Shown: positions 45,498-57,029 of the stretch, piece by piece | How positions within the stretch are numbered: position 1 is the stretch's first letter | Layout of the letters: each line of letters begins with the position of its first letter | Assembly (NCBI GenBank): GCA_031772625.1 | Contig: CM062813.1 | Location: 691,434,420-691,498,419 of the forward strand | Reading direction: 5' to 3' | Origin: Pinus tabuliformis | Lineage: Eukaryota > Streptophyta > Pinopsida > Pinales > Pinaceae | Length of the DNA: 64,000 bases | Program-made: the position numbers and the translations under genes | Notes under the pieces: generated by a model | Database searches by the model: none | Told to the model about the DNA's origin: nothing | What the model saw: only the letters and a program-made list of their open reading frames with translations

Positions 45498-46489
45498 ACA
45501 ACTTAGTCAACATGTAAGGAGTCAACATACCATTCAGAACCGACCTATGCGTTAACCATTTTAACTGACCTAAGGCTTTCCACACAGACACAGTCATAGC
45601 GACCCAGTCACTCCACGCAGAGGCTTTCAAAAAATATCACATACAAAAACTAATCCAGTCGCACCACTTGCTAGAGTGAGTCTATGATGTAGTTCAGTTG
45701 GGAAAATTCGTTTTATGCTTTGCGAACACAAGTGTATCAGTTGAGCAGTGGGTTTACTAGTTCAAGAAGTGAAGCACTTTGCCTTTTTACTAAACCAGAA
45801 CGAGGTAAAAAGTGGATCTACAAGTGTACCTAAACTTGCTAGCGTCGTTGGTTATATGGAAAGGGAAAGCGCATAACAAATGTAGAAGAGACCGTAAACC
45901 ACAACAATTTGTGGAGTGGATATTTAACAAGGGATTGGATTGAATTGTAACAGTAGGTGAGAAAACAAGTGTTGACAAAAGAGGGTGTGGTGTTGAAGGG
46001 AAGAGATGGGATCTGATGAGGATGAGCTACAACAAGGCCTCAAAATTCAACCCAAATGCCAACATCACATACAACATGTGCTTGCTAAAAACTTTCATGA
46101 CATCTTTGCTCGCACCAAATCTCATTGCAAGATCGGCCTCCTAACTACTCTTCTCTGAGAGGATGAGGCCATCAATGATTTGGAGAGAACTTTTTTTGAG
46201 TTGCAGAGGTGTTAGTTATGAAAAAATATGCAAAACAGAGGCAAGAGGGACTTACAAGGGCATAAAGGAAGCCAAAAAGGGGCTAGCTATGACACCATGT
46301 TAGGCCAGGAGGTAACTCCTCAAAGCGAATTGTGTCTTTGCATTAGGATGGATCATATATATATACATGGAGAGAGAGACTCTTGGATTTCATCTCCCAT
46401 TGTCTCTTCATCTTCTAGTTCTTGTTATTTTCTATTTACAACATTTACATGGATTTACCTAATCCCAAATATTATTTGTCGACAATTAA
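45072..46489. other. unassigned spacer, copy B, with duplicated (TA)n block
   Basis: Colinear with 20445-21764. A 133-bp unit made of a TA run plus ATCAACAACTTAGTCAACAT... is duplicated in tandem: the units start at 45361 and 45494 and TA runs lie at about 45338-45362 and 45447-45495. Copy A has one unit. Minus-strand ORFs with Ile-Tyr runs here are TA-repeat products. Confidence 0.5.
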
Positions 46490-47004
46490 CAAAAAGTAAA
46501 AAGGAATAAAATAAGAAATAGTTAAATTAAGATAAATATTAAATTAATTAAAACTTAAAATAAAGAAATAAAATTTGGCATGTTGACACATGGAAGGTGT
46601 GCATGCATATCCCTTTCCATATCTTGGTCTATTTAATAAACGATGAGGAGTATGAGATTCATCCATTCCTTCATCCATTATCTTAGGAGAAAAGTGTTGC
46701 GAGACAAAGAATTCACTGACAGTAGTACATTGATTGAGGGCTCAGGGGTGGCTAGTTGTAGAAATATTATGTGCATCTGAGCCTACAGTTGGGTGGGGAG
46801 TCGTCCCCAAAACTTTGTTGCAGTTATTAGGATTCAAATATCGTTCAACTCTTGAATCACAAGTAATGCATATCATCGCTACAGGTAAGTTGTCTCTGCT
46901 CATATTTTTCAAAGTTCTATGCTTATTAGTTAAATAGGTGTGTGTTGGTTATAAATCACATAAGTGATCTAATTACTTGGATATTTAAATTGTGGGTTGT
47001 TACA
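46490..47004 (+). repeat. Ty3-type LTR, 3' part, copy B
   Basis: Counterpart of 21765-22277, ending GGGTTGTTACA at 47004. The primer-binding site at 47007-47018 reads TGGTACCAAAGC, with one further change from copy A. Confidence 0.65.
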
Positions 47005-47116
47005 TTTGGTACCAAAGCATAGCTTACAACTCTATTTGACCTTTGGATTTGTATATCTTGTTTACTAATAATAATAAATGATATTTCTTTTTATTTTATG
47101 TATACATGTTTGGAAC

Positions 47117-48477
47117 ACTCCAAGTTGGTTTCTCATATCACAACCGACACACCAGAGACAAATGATTTGCTTTCCTTCTCAGATACCGTGGGAATATCTC
47201 CATTTTTCCCTAATTTAGGATCAGGGGTGGTGGAAAGTTCAAATATCGAAACATTAGGGTTTTTAGGATATCTTACTGAAGGTAGAGAATGGCCTCTTTC
47301 CCGGGGTCCTAATATCTGTACAGTTGGAATATCACTCCTGGCACTGAACTTTGCGGAAGGATGTTTTGCTCAACTAAGCATCAAAGGGGTATCAGTTGTT
47401 GAGGGTTTCACCACACCTGAAATGCTCATAAACTTAGGCCCCCTATAATCCATTGGAGGAAGGAATATAGGGTTTCCCCTGTAGGAGAATAGGGTTTATG
47501 GACCGATTTATGGATATATCCTAGGCCATCTCGATTTTGAGCTTCATGCAGGAACAAACACAGCAGCAGATTATTCACAGAGTCAAACCCTACAATCTAG
47601 TGGGGTTCCTATTGTCATTGAAGATGATGGGACGCAGAATTTATAGTCAGTCAAGCATCTGGGGGAGGTTTTGATAAAAAGAAAGAATAAGAACACAAAA
47701 AGTACCAAGGTAAAATAACAAGATAAAGCGTTAATTTTGAGGAATGGTAAAAAAATTGACGAAATCATGGATATCACTAAAAGGGTGTTGGTGGGCAAGG
47801 TTTGGGGCCGAAGATATATGATTGCTCAATTGAAGAAATGGGTACATGAGAACAGGAGTAAGGATCTGAAATCAACGCATGACGTTCATTTTCTATCGGG
47901 AGGTTGATTTGCCTTTAAATTTTACAATTCGAAGCAGCTTTGTTGGGTAATAGCCAACCACTAGAATATTGAACATATGCCTATACATTTTAAGAGATGG
48001 ATGCCTATTTTCGATGTGGAAAGGGAACAATTGGGTGTTGGAACCATTTGGCTCAGGTTGCCAGGATTCCCTATGCATCTCTAGACTGAGGATATCTTCC
48101 GACGTATCAGTGACGATTTGGGTAAGTTTCTGGATTATGATAAATCATTCATAGAGACTGGTAACATGTCATTTGCTTGAGTGCTCATTTTTTTGGATAC
48201 TAGGGAGGGTTTAGTGGCAAACCTCATTCTGCAGTATAAAGGTTACACACACAATCAGAAATTGGGTTATGAAGGGGTACCATTTCGATGTCATCATTGT
48301 CATAAAGTTGGGCACATTTACAAGGAATGTCCATTGGTACAAAAACATCAAGGAAATTGGGCTTCTGGTGGCTCAACTGTTCTGAAGGGTATGTGTAACA
48401 ATATGGAAAAATGGAAGGAGGAACGAATGCAGATGAACTCTTCCCAAAGGCAGCAGAGTCCTCCGAAAAGACTATAG
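47117..48477 (+). pseudogene. LINE ORF1 with DUF4283-like domain and CCHC, copy B
   Basis: After VSHITTDTPETNDLLSFSD, the part missing in A follows (47488-48195): a DUF4283-like region with LGVGTIWLRLPGFPMHL, then a stop and TEDIFRRISDDLGKFLDYD. After another stop the frame from 48181 has LDTREGLVANLILQYKG and the knuckle CHHCHKVGHIYKEC (C-X2-C-X4-H-X4-C). It shows that this LINE and the ORF1-only element of copy A have the same ORF1 core. No ubiquitin-like domain was seen here. In-frame stops make it non-functional. Confidence 0.75.
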
Positions 48478-49002
48478 AAAAAAATCTTCCTGTCAACCAA
48501 AATGGTTCTCCTCCTCAAGTACTCGACAAGGTTTCAGGGTCATCGCTTCTAGTGACGGGTACTTTTTCTACTCCTTCCCTTATTATTGGTCAAAACATTG
48601 CTTCTATTTTTCAAATATCTATTTTTTTCATGATTCTATGATGGGAAGGGTTTCCAAAACACATGTGGGGGTTATTCACCGTCTGATTGAACCAGTCACT
48701 GTCTGTTGTCCACTGCTCAGTCCATCCATATATATTCCTGATGATTCTTCATTTGACTCCTGTAGAATCCCTAGGTACAACTTGAGATCTAGATCAAGAG
48801 ACCTGTCACAGGGGAATACCCAGTTGGGTACAAAGAAGGGCCTTGGGTAGATATCTCCCTCCAAAATACCTAAAATTCATCGTGGTAGGAAATCTCATAT
48901 ATCCAAAGCCATTCACTAGGCCAGTCAAGATATAGTTGTTGGTCACTAACTTTCCTTAGATGGAGTACTTAGAGCTCGATAAGCCTTGACTCATGTTCCA
49001 AA

Positions 49003-52000
49003 ATGAAGTGTATCTCTTTCAATTGTAGAGGTTTGGATAGTCATCCTAAAAACCTAGCCTTGAAGCAATTGTTTATAGCGAACATGCTTGATGTGATTTT
49101 ACTACAAGAGATGTTAGGTGCTGGTATGGAGATCGAAAATGTGCTTAGGGGTATGATTAGTAATTGGGAATTTTTTGCAATATTTGCTAGAGGGAGATCA
49201 AGGGGAATTTCCATATGGATAAATTGTAGAACCATGAAAGTGTTGAATACATGGGGAAGTGAAGGAATATTAGGTGCATAAATGTTTTCAAAAGAATTTG
49301 GATCGGAGATCAGGTTGGTTAATGTTTATGGGTGATGTGTGGAGAGGGTGGGTTTCTGGAATAGATTGATGAAAAAATCCTTCATGCAGGTGAATAATCT
49401 GGTCATTGGTGGGGATTTAAATTTCTCAATGGGACAATAGGAAATCTGGGGGACTCACGCACAACAGGATCACCTGTCTAATTATTTTTCCCACATGATC
49501 GAATCCAATCATCTAGTCCATATTTATTTGACTAGACCCATTCCTACATGGAGAAATCGTAGGACAAGCTATCAATCAATTGCTAGAAGGATCGGACAAT
49601 TTTTTTATCAAAGATACATTATTGGAAAACATTCCTCTTTTCAAGAAATGTGTAGGGATTGGAGGAGTATCTGATCATTTCCCTATATATTTAGAATTGG
49701 TAGGGAAACCTTGGAAGCCAAAATCCCCATTCAAATTCAACGGATCATGGCTGAAGGAGGATTAATTTAAATAGATGGTTAGGGATACATGGCAACATGT
49801 TGAGATTAATGAATGAGGGTCTATGACAAGATGTTTTGAAGAAGAACTTAATAGTATTGTAGAAGAAATCAGGTAAATGGAGCAGCCTGGAGGGGGGGGA
49901 TACGACAGTAATGACACTAAACTATAACTCATACAACTAGAATTAGAAAATAATAATTTGCTTAAGGATAGGGAAGAGACTTGTAGACTGAGAAGTTGGG
50001 CTATCTGGTTACAAGCAGGGAATGACAATACAAAGTTTTTCCGACAATATGCAAAAGGAAGAAAGGCTATCAACACTATATGGGAATTGTCAGATGCACA
50101 CGCTGAAAAGGCCTCTTCTTTCAGCAAACTAACAAGAGTTGGGGTGCGATATTTTCACTCCATATTTTAGGCTTATCAGGAAGTATCTCTTCCCAAAATT
50201 ATCCAAACTGCCTCCCTATTTTCTTGATATGTTGATGATGATGTAAATGTCGAATTAATGGCCCCAATGACAACTAGTGAACTGGAATCAGTTTTACACT
50301 GGTTCAAGAAAGAAAAGAGTTCGGGGCCAGATGGATGGCCAATTGAATTCTTTCTGGGATTTTATGATTTAGTTGGAAATGATATTTTGAAGGTAGTGGA
50401 AAAGTGTAGAATGTGGGGTAAAATGTATGATGCTTTCAATGCCACATTGATTGCTCTTATTCTGAAAGTAGATAAACCCTAGTCTTATGATGATTATCAG
50501 CTTATTTCCTTATGCAACTGAATTTATAAGATTATTGCAAAAATTATTTCAAATACGATGAAACCAATTTTGGCCAAACATATATCAAAAGAACAGTTTT
50601 CATTCTTGGATGATCGTCAAATACATGAAGCCATAGGAGTCGCACAGGAAGAGATGCAAAACTTAAAGATAAATAAACTGAAGGGCATGTTTCTCAAGAT
50701 AGATTTGGAAAAAGAGCATGATAAAGTCAGCTAGCTTTATATCAAGATGTTACTCACACACTTGGGATTTCAAATAAATTTAATAAACTGGGTTATGTGT
50801 TGCATCATTTCATTTTCTTTTGCGATGTTAATTAATGGAGCTGCAATTGATATTTTTCATGCAGAAATAGGGTTAAGGCAGGGATGTCCCTTATCACCAA
50901 TACTGTTTTTACTTGTTATGGAGGGTTCGAGTAGAATTATAATGGATGCAAAATCAAGAGGAGTCTTCAAAGGTGCACGTATCATCAGGAATATATCATT
51001 ATCACTTCTACTATTTGTATGTGATGTTCTAATATTTCTTGACAGATCCAGGAGGGATGTTGTAACCTTTAAACAAAATATTCATCTATTTAGGAAGGCA
51101 ACGGGCATGGAAATAAGTCCACACAAGTCAACTATTACAGTGGTTGGATGTTCTAGAGATGAAATATCATACATCAGGGAGATATTTCAATTTCGCATGG
51201 TCGATATGTAAGAGGGCATAAAGTACTTGGGATTTAGGCTTAAAACCAATGGTTACAGGAAGACGGATTGGATGTGGATGATAGGAAAAAGATTAAACTT
51301 ATGGTGCCACAGATGGTTATCTTGGGCAGGAAGATTGGTTCTTATAAAATCTGTATTGGAAGAAATTATTGTCTTTTGGATGGCTCTTCCCTAGATTTTG
51401 AAAGGAATTCTACACATAATTCGTAAGAAATGTTGTGAATATCTATGGCGTGGGGAAAAATAATGCAGGATCTTTGCATGGATCAGATGGGAATGCATTG
51501 CATTACTGAAAAAATGGGGCAGATGGGGTGTCAAGGACTTGTTCACTTTCTCAAGGGCATTGGTTGCAAAGGCTGGTTGGAGGTTGATAACGATAATCAG
51601 CCTTTGGATAGAGATCATCATAAGGAAGTACATTTATCATCTGTCAATTATTGATTGGATTTGTCTGCAAAAAAAATTCAAAACAAATGTATCAACCATA
51701 TGGAAAGTTGCGCTCACATCTTTTAACATAATTGAACTAGGATTGGCATGAAGAATTGGATTGAAGGAATAGGCCCTGACAGTAGTTGATTCTTGGTCTG
51801 GCATCGAAGATAGGTACACTCTCCCTCTCAATCTCATAAATTTTCTAAGTGGGCAAGGGATAAAAATGATTAGTCAGATATCAGACCCAAATGCCACTTC
51901 AATATGGGGTCAGGGATGGATGACTACACAATGAATTAATATACCTAAACAATGGCAACAAACTTTGCAGGAATTCACAAATGCATTGTCCGGAGCACAT

Positions 52001-53010
52001 GTTAGGATAACAGAGAGGGAGGATGAATTGTTATGGATCCATTCGAAAAGGGTATATACAATCCCAAAGAAGGATATTTGGTTGCAAATGAGTATAAAAA
52101 ACGTGAAGAAACTTGTTGGTGTTGGAATAGTATTTGGAAGCTGAAAAGTCCTCCAAAAACTAGATTATTATTATGGTGTATCCTAACAAACAAAATCTCT
52201 ACAGCTGAAATTTTAAAGAAATGAGCCTTACAGAGACCTACATGGTGTTCATTGTGTCAATGTGTTGGATAAATGGTAGAGCGCCTTTTCATTACATGTT
52301 CGACAACAAATAGGATTTGGAACCCAATATATCAATATTTAGGCATCAGATATAGATGGAAAGGAGGCTCAGTAAATGAAGCATGGCAGGAATGGTATGA
52401 GTAGCCCAAATCCAAAAGTCTATGGAACCTTCGGAGTCTAACTTGTTGGGATATATGGATAGGGAAGAATAAGAAGATATTCAAAGATCAATTGTTTAAT
52501 CCAGAAAAGTTGGGAGCTTGTCTACTTTCCATATACGAGCTCATCCCAGAAGATCCACTCACTGGTACAAATCGTACGATCACAACCAAAGTGATTGATA
52601 ACTCAAAGCCTTGTGCATATTTCAATGGATCTGCAAAAGAGAATAGCAGCGGAGGGGGAGCTATCATGTTCCTATATGAAAATCATTTCTTCAAAATGAG
52701 TTTTGGTTATGGGCATGGTACAAATAATTTTGCTGAACTTTTCAGTTTGAAGTTGCTACTTTTATTTGCATTAGAGAAGGGTGTGGAAAATTACAGGTAT
52801 TTGGAGACTAAAAAATTGTTATAGACTAGGTCAATCAGACAATGCAATGTCACAGACACACTTAGAAATCTATTGGAAGATATCCTCATGATAAAATAAC
52901 AATTTGATGGCATTTCATGTTCGCATATTTACAAAGAAATAAACGTGATTTCTGATCAACTATCCAAAGAAGGTGCCCAACAAGTTTCAAACACATGGAT
53001 GATCCACAAG
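49003..53010 (+). pseudogene. LINE ORF2: endonuclease, RT, RNase H, copy B
   Basis: It starts MKCISFNCRGLDSHPKNLAL with the N-C-R-G-L endonuclease motif intact, then LLQEML, IGGDLNFSM and GVSDHFPIYLEL. The RT fingers and palm follow, with GLRQGCPLSPILF (50871) and LLFVCDVLIF (about 51008), so the catalytic box has the same F-V-C-D change as copy A. The RNase H part near 52620 reads AYFNGSAKENSSGGGA with the same Asp to Asn change, then NFAELFSLKLLLLFALEKG. Stops and frameshifts occur throughout, partly different from A. Confidence 0.85.
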
Positions 53011-53430
53011 CATAATGGGACGAATTAATTTTAGTACTATCGTCGTCCTTTATTTATTTATTTTGGCTTACAAACAGGCTGATGGGATATAGGACAATTT
53101 TGAGACAGGAAACTCTTGATGACAACTAGCAGTTACATGAGATACTATTCATGACACTTATTTATGTCTTTTTTGGATATTATGTACATATTATCTAGTT
53201 TCTAATACGGTTGTATAAACAGTGACGTAGGTATAGACATCAGTAAATGAATATGTTATGTGGTCGATATTATTATCTGATAGATGATTTTTACAATCCA
53301 GTAGGCATAACAACATCTACAAAATTATTTTTTCAGAATATGCTAGATAGCACCTACTACATGTAATTTTCATTTTTATTTAATGAAAATTGTGATTTTT
53401 CCTTTGAGAAAAAAGAAAAAAAAAAAAATT

Positions 53431-53730
53431 ACATGGTTTAATTTAAATATTTCACTTATTCTTGTTATTTAAAGCATTGAAAATAAGCATCAGATCTAAT
53501 CACTTTGAGAATATTGGTGTTGAGCGCTCAATTTTAACTAAAATTTACATACTACATAAACCAATCCACTAATTGGAATGTGGTTTAATGATCTAAGAAT
53601 GAACTACAAAGAGTGTCGTGGTCTAACAAAAGAATGAAAGTTGGATCGAAGGTTGCGGATGGTGAAATTTGAGGCAATAAGTTAACCACCCAAAAGGTAA
53701 TTATAACCACTCTAAAAATATATATTAAAT
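53431..53730. other. AT-rich spacer, copy B
   Basis: Colinear with 28770-29020 after a ~100-bp gap relative to A. No gene seen. Confidence 0.4.
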
Positions 53731-53877
53731 GGCTTCGGCCTACGACGGTTATCTGTTGACTTCGGCCTTTGATTTGTAACGGCTATGCCGTAATATTCTG
53801 AATTCCGCTGGCTTCGGCCATATGTTGTAAATATCTGCCGGCTTAGGCCATATGTTGATTTTCCCTCTGAAAAAAAA
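53731..53877 (+). mobile_element. short poly(A) retroposon, copy B only
   Basis: About 147 bp found only in copy B, between TATTAAA and AGGGTTTTGCAA. It consists of four imperfect units of about 30-40 bp with core GGCTTCGGCC, followed by ATTTTCCCTCTG and nine A. It resembles the 3' end of a LINE truncated at its 5' side. Seven bases present in A at the site are lost, and no clear target duplication is visible. Confidence 0.55.
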
Positions 53878-55931
53878 AGGGTTTTGCAATGATGGGGTAA
53901 AATCAAGTGGAGAATGCGTGTTCATAAATATTTTCTACACTGATTAATCCAAATTGCAGTGTGATTCGAGATAGATTTATGAAAGGCAAAAGTCTCGAGA
54001 AAAAGAAATTACACATCATTATAAGAAATATTGTAGGTATCAACGTGCTCTCCGTGCCATTAAAATTGCAGTGTGATTCCAAAGCAGCAGAAATAGATTT
54101 ATGAAAGGCAAAAGTCTCGAGAAAAAGAAATTACACATCATTATAAGAAGTATTGTAGGTATCAACATGCTCTCCGTGCCATTTACAAAAAAACCTGAAT
54201 GTAACAATCATACTCTATTAAACACTCTAATGATACTTATTTCCTCACAAAGGCTACAAAATTCGAAAAGAAAACCAAAAAGAAAAAATTGTTAGTTGTA
54301 AAGTGTCGATCCTATGCTCTAAGCGTTGAAGCCATATAGTGTGATTAGTATCTTTTATTTTAACTCAAAAAAAATCAATTAATTTTAAATATTATATTTT
54401 AAATAATTATGAATAATAATAATAATTGTGACAAAAGAAAATTAACGTTTAAAAGAAATAGCATATATCTTATTTTGGGAAGAATGCATGCATGTTTTGA
54501 CATATGTCATTATAAAGTTTTATTAGACACCCCACAACTGTTTTGATTTTTATTTGGTAAATCTGAGTTTTATGAGACCTTTTATCATTCCCTAATGTAT
54601 TCAAAAAATATTGATGTTGACATTAATTTTAAATTTACTAAAAATTAAATGATTTTATTTAATGTTTACTTTTGAAAAAAAAATTATTATTATTATTATT
54701 ATTATTTTAAACTATTTTTTCTACATTCTGATTGGTTAGAGCCTTATTTTGTAATGATAATATGTAATTTGACAAATTGATGGCAATGTACAGAAAATCT
54801 TAATTGATTACAAAAATTTGACATACTTCTTCCAGGTAATTAAAAACCATGGTACTTATTGCAAGAGAAAATTAATTTTTTTTATTTACTGACAACATCA
54901 CCATTTCATTCGATAAAGTTGATGTACTTCAATAACTCCCGACATCGCTGCTGTAATCACTCACTGCGTCTTGGTGTGGTCGTACACTTGAGGCGAATGC
55001 CACGTCCTCCTGAAAGAAAACAAATAATATATTTCGGGCAGTCTTCAATGCATAGCACTCATGGCACGACATATCAAATTACATAATGTTTAAAATATTA
55101 CTCATCATATAATGGAATCACGGCCATTGCAACATCAACGCATATAATAAAATCCAAGCTCATAAAAATCTCAAAGCACGTGCAAATTCTTGATTTTATT
55201 AGTAGGAAATTTTAATCAATAGAATGGCTTTAACGCATAATGGGACATCGACCAATATACATGCCATATACCACACAACCATACATATGTTGCAGGAGAA
55301 AACACACCAGAAGTTTGGACCATTCAATGTTTCAACAACATTCTAGAGAGTTAGGCAAAAAAAATTCGCTTTAGTCACCCCTCCGAAAAATACTACTAAT
55401 TTGGCGGTTGCTTCCATGTTAACTTATCCTCTCTTTATTTAATGTTTTCTGACTTCAACAATTTCTTACCGCTAAAGTAACTTCGTGGCTATTTATATTC
55501 CAAATCTATATTTTGTGTAATTTGGCTGAATATTCCAATCTCATACCACATCTTTTCACAAATTTCAAGTATTTGTTGTTTTTATTTTGCGTCTTTACTA
55601 TGAGAAGTAATTTAATTTAATTTTATCCACTTTAATTGGTACGTGGAATTTTGACAATGATATTATGTAATAACGTATTTAAAAAATATTGATGTTGACA
55701 TTAATTTTAAATTTACCAAAAATTAAATGATCTTATCTAATGTTTACCTTTGAAAAAAATAATTTATTATTATTATTATTATTAAAGCTATTTTCTCTAC
55801 TTTCTGATTGGTTAGAGTCATATTTTGTAATGATAATATGTACTTTGACAAATTAATGGCAGCGTAGATAAAATCTTAATATAACTATGCTTTGATTGTG
55901 CATGTGGTTGTGACGATGTTTAAAATAAAAT
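53878..55931. other. AT-rich spacer, copy B, with ~117-bp tandem repeat
   Basis: Colinear with 29030-30965. At about 53950-54182 a unit beginning AAATTGCAGTGTGATTC and ending CTCCGTGCCATT occurs twice in tandem; copy A has one (about 29101-29224). The ~180-bp direct repeat pair seen in A returns near 54610 and 55680. No gene is supported. Confidence 0.5.
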
Positions 55932-56206
55932 GCCGTAGTCTAATTAGCCGGAGGAATAGCTTGTAAAGTTAAGGAAATTCTGGTCATATTTAGAGAAAAT
56001 TCGGCAAGGATTTTTGTAAATCTAAGTTATAGTTGTTGAAGTTCAAATTTTTAGGTGTCCTAGACGTTTTTAATGGTGTTGAATCCATTTCCACCATCAA
56101 AAACACGATTCAAACACTGTGTCTACAAGATTTTTTGAAATTTGTTGCCCGGATTTCGACCACTTTTCGTCGTTTGCGCGATTCCTCCGCTTCGTTAGAC
56201 GACTCC
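55932..56206. mobile_element. Mutator-like MITE, copy B only
   Basis: A 275-bp insertion flanked by the 9-bp direct repeat AAATAAAAT (55923-55931 and 56207-56215); copy A has the site empty near 30962. The ends are imperfect inverted repeats: GTCTAATTAGCCGGAGGAAT near the left end against GTCTAACGAAGCGGAGGAAT read inwards from the right, 16 of 20 equal. Nine-base duplications and such termini fit Mutator-like MITEs. There is no ORF. An autonomous relative is not in the window. Confidence 0.8.
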
Positions 56207-56215
56207 AAATAAAAT

Positions 56216-57015
56216 TAAAAAACAAACCATTGCATTTTCTAATGATTGCAATGAGGGTTGGCCTTTCACATAAACAAGATATAAAATATTAGATTAGACA
56301 CAAAGATAATCATTGATTTACAACTTGTCGTGTGTAAATTGTATGAAAACTTTGCAGTTGCAATTTAGTAGTGGAGCATTAAAGGGAGTCCTGAAAAATA
56401 GTACGATATAAATAATATATAAGTGACAGAGGATTTCTGGGAAAGTGGCAAGAGTTACGGCTCTGCATGTACCATGTAAAATATTTTTTTAATATAAAAG
56501 AAAGATTTTTTAAAAATTTGATGGTACATTGTCATAAAAGGTTTGTACAAATTATTATAATTAGATTACAGATGTCATTTTTATATTTTTTTTCAAATTA
56601 ATGTTTTATATATTATTTTTTTATTTCTGACAAATAGAAATTAAACTCCATAAAATTTGTCTTTTTAATATTCTAGATCAATCACAAAATAAAGTTTTTG
56701 AATTTCAAATATTTTATAAATAATTTTAATTTTGAAAAAAAAAATATTTTAATATGATAATTTTTTAAGAAGTTTAATAAACTTTATAAATTGTTTCAAA
56801 AATTTAAGATGGGAGTTCAAAGTTTTTTTTACTATAAATTGCTAAAAGCAAGTATAATAATGCAACTGTTGTTTTACATGGATTTGTACTTTAAAGTCTA
56901 TTTATTGCTGGCATTACAAAAACAAGAAGGATAATAATGGAAGAATGTGTAAAATTAATGTGAAGTAAAATTATATTATATTATATTTTTATTGTATTCA
57001 CTTGCTATTGGCAAT
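56216..57015. other. AT-rich spacer, copy B
   Basis: Colinear with 30970-31842. No gene seen. Confidence 0.5.
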
Positions 57016-57029
57016 AATTTATATTAGCA
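57016..57029 (+). other. target-site duplication of the GC-rich insertion, left
   Basis: AATTTATATTAGCA, repeated at 58696-58709 after the poly(A) tail. The empty site in copy A (about 31844-31857) reads the same. Confidence 0.9.

Larger units (their letters stand above)
47117..53430 (+). mobile_element. L1-type LINE, dead, copy B
   Basis: Same insertion as at 22600-28629. Its 5' end has been removed by the 541-bp deletion at 47116/47117, but it retains the ORF1 segment missing in A. The A-rich tail is at 53409-53430. Confidence 0.75.

Noticed and set aside
45207-45630. Minus-strand ORFs with Ile-Tyr runs
   Set aside because: They read through (TA)n simple repeats.
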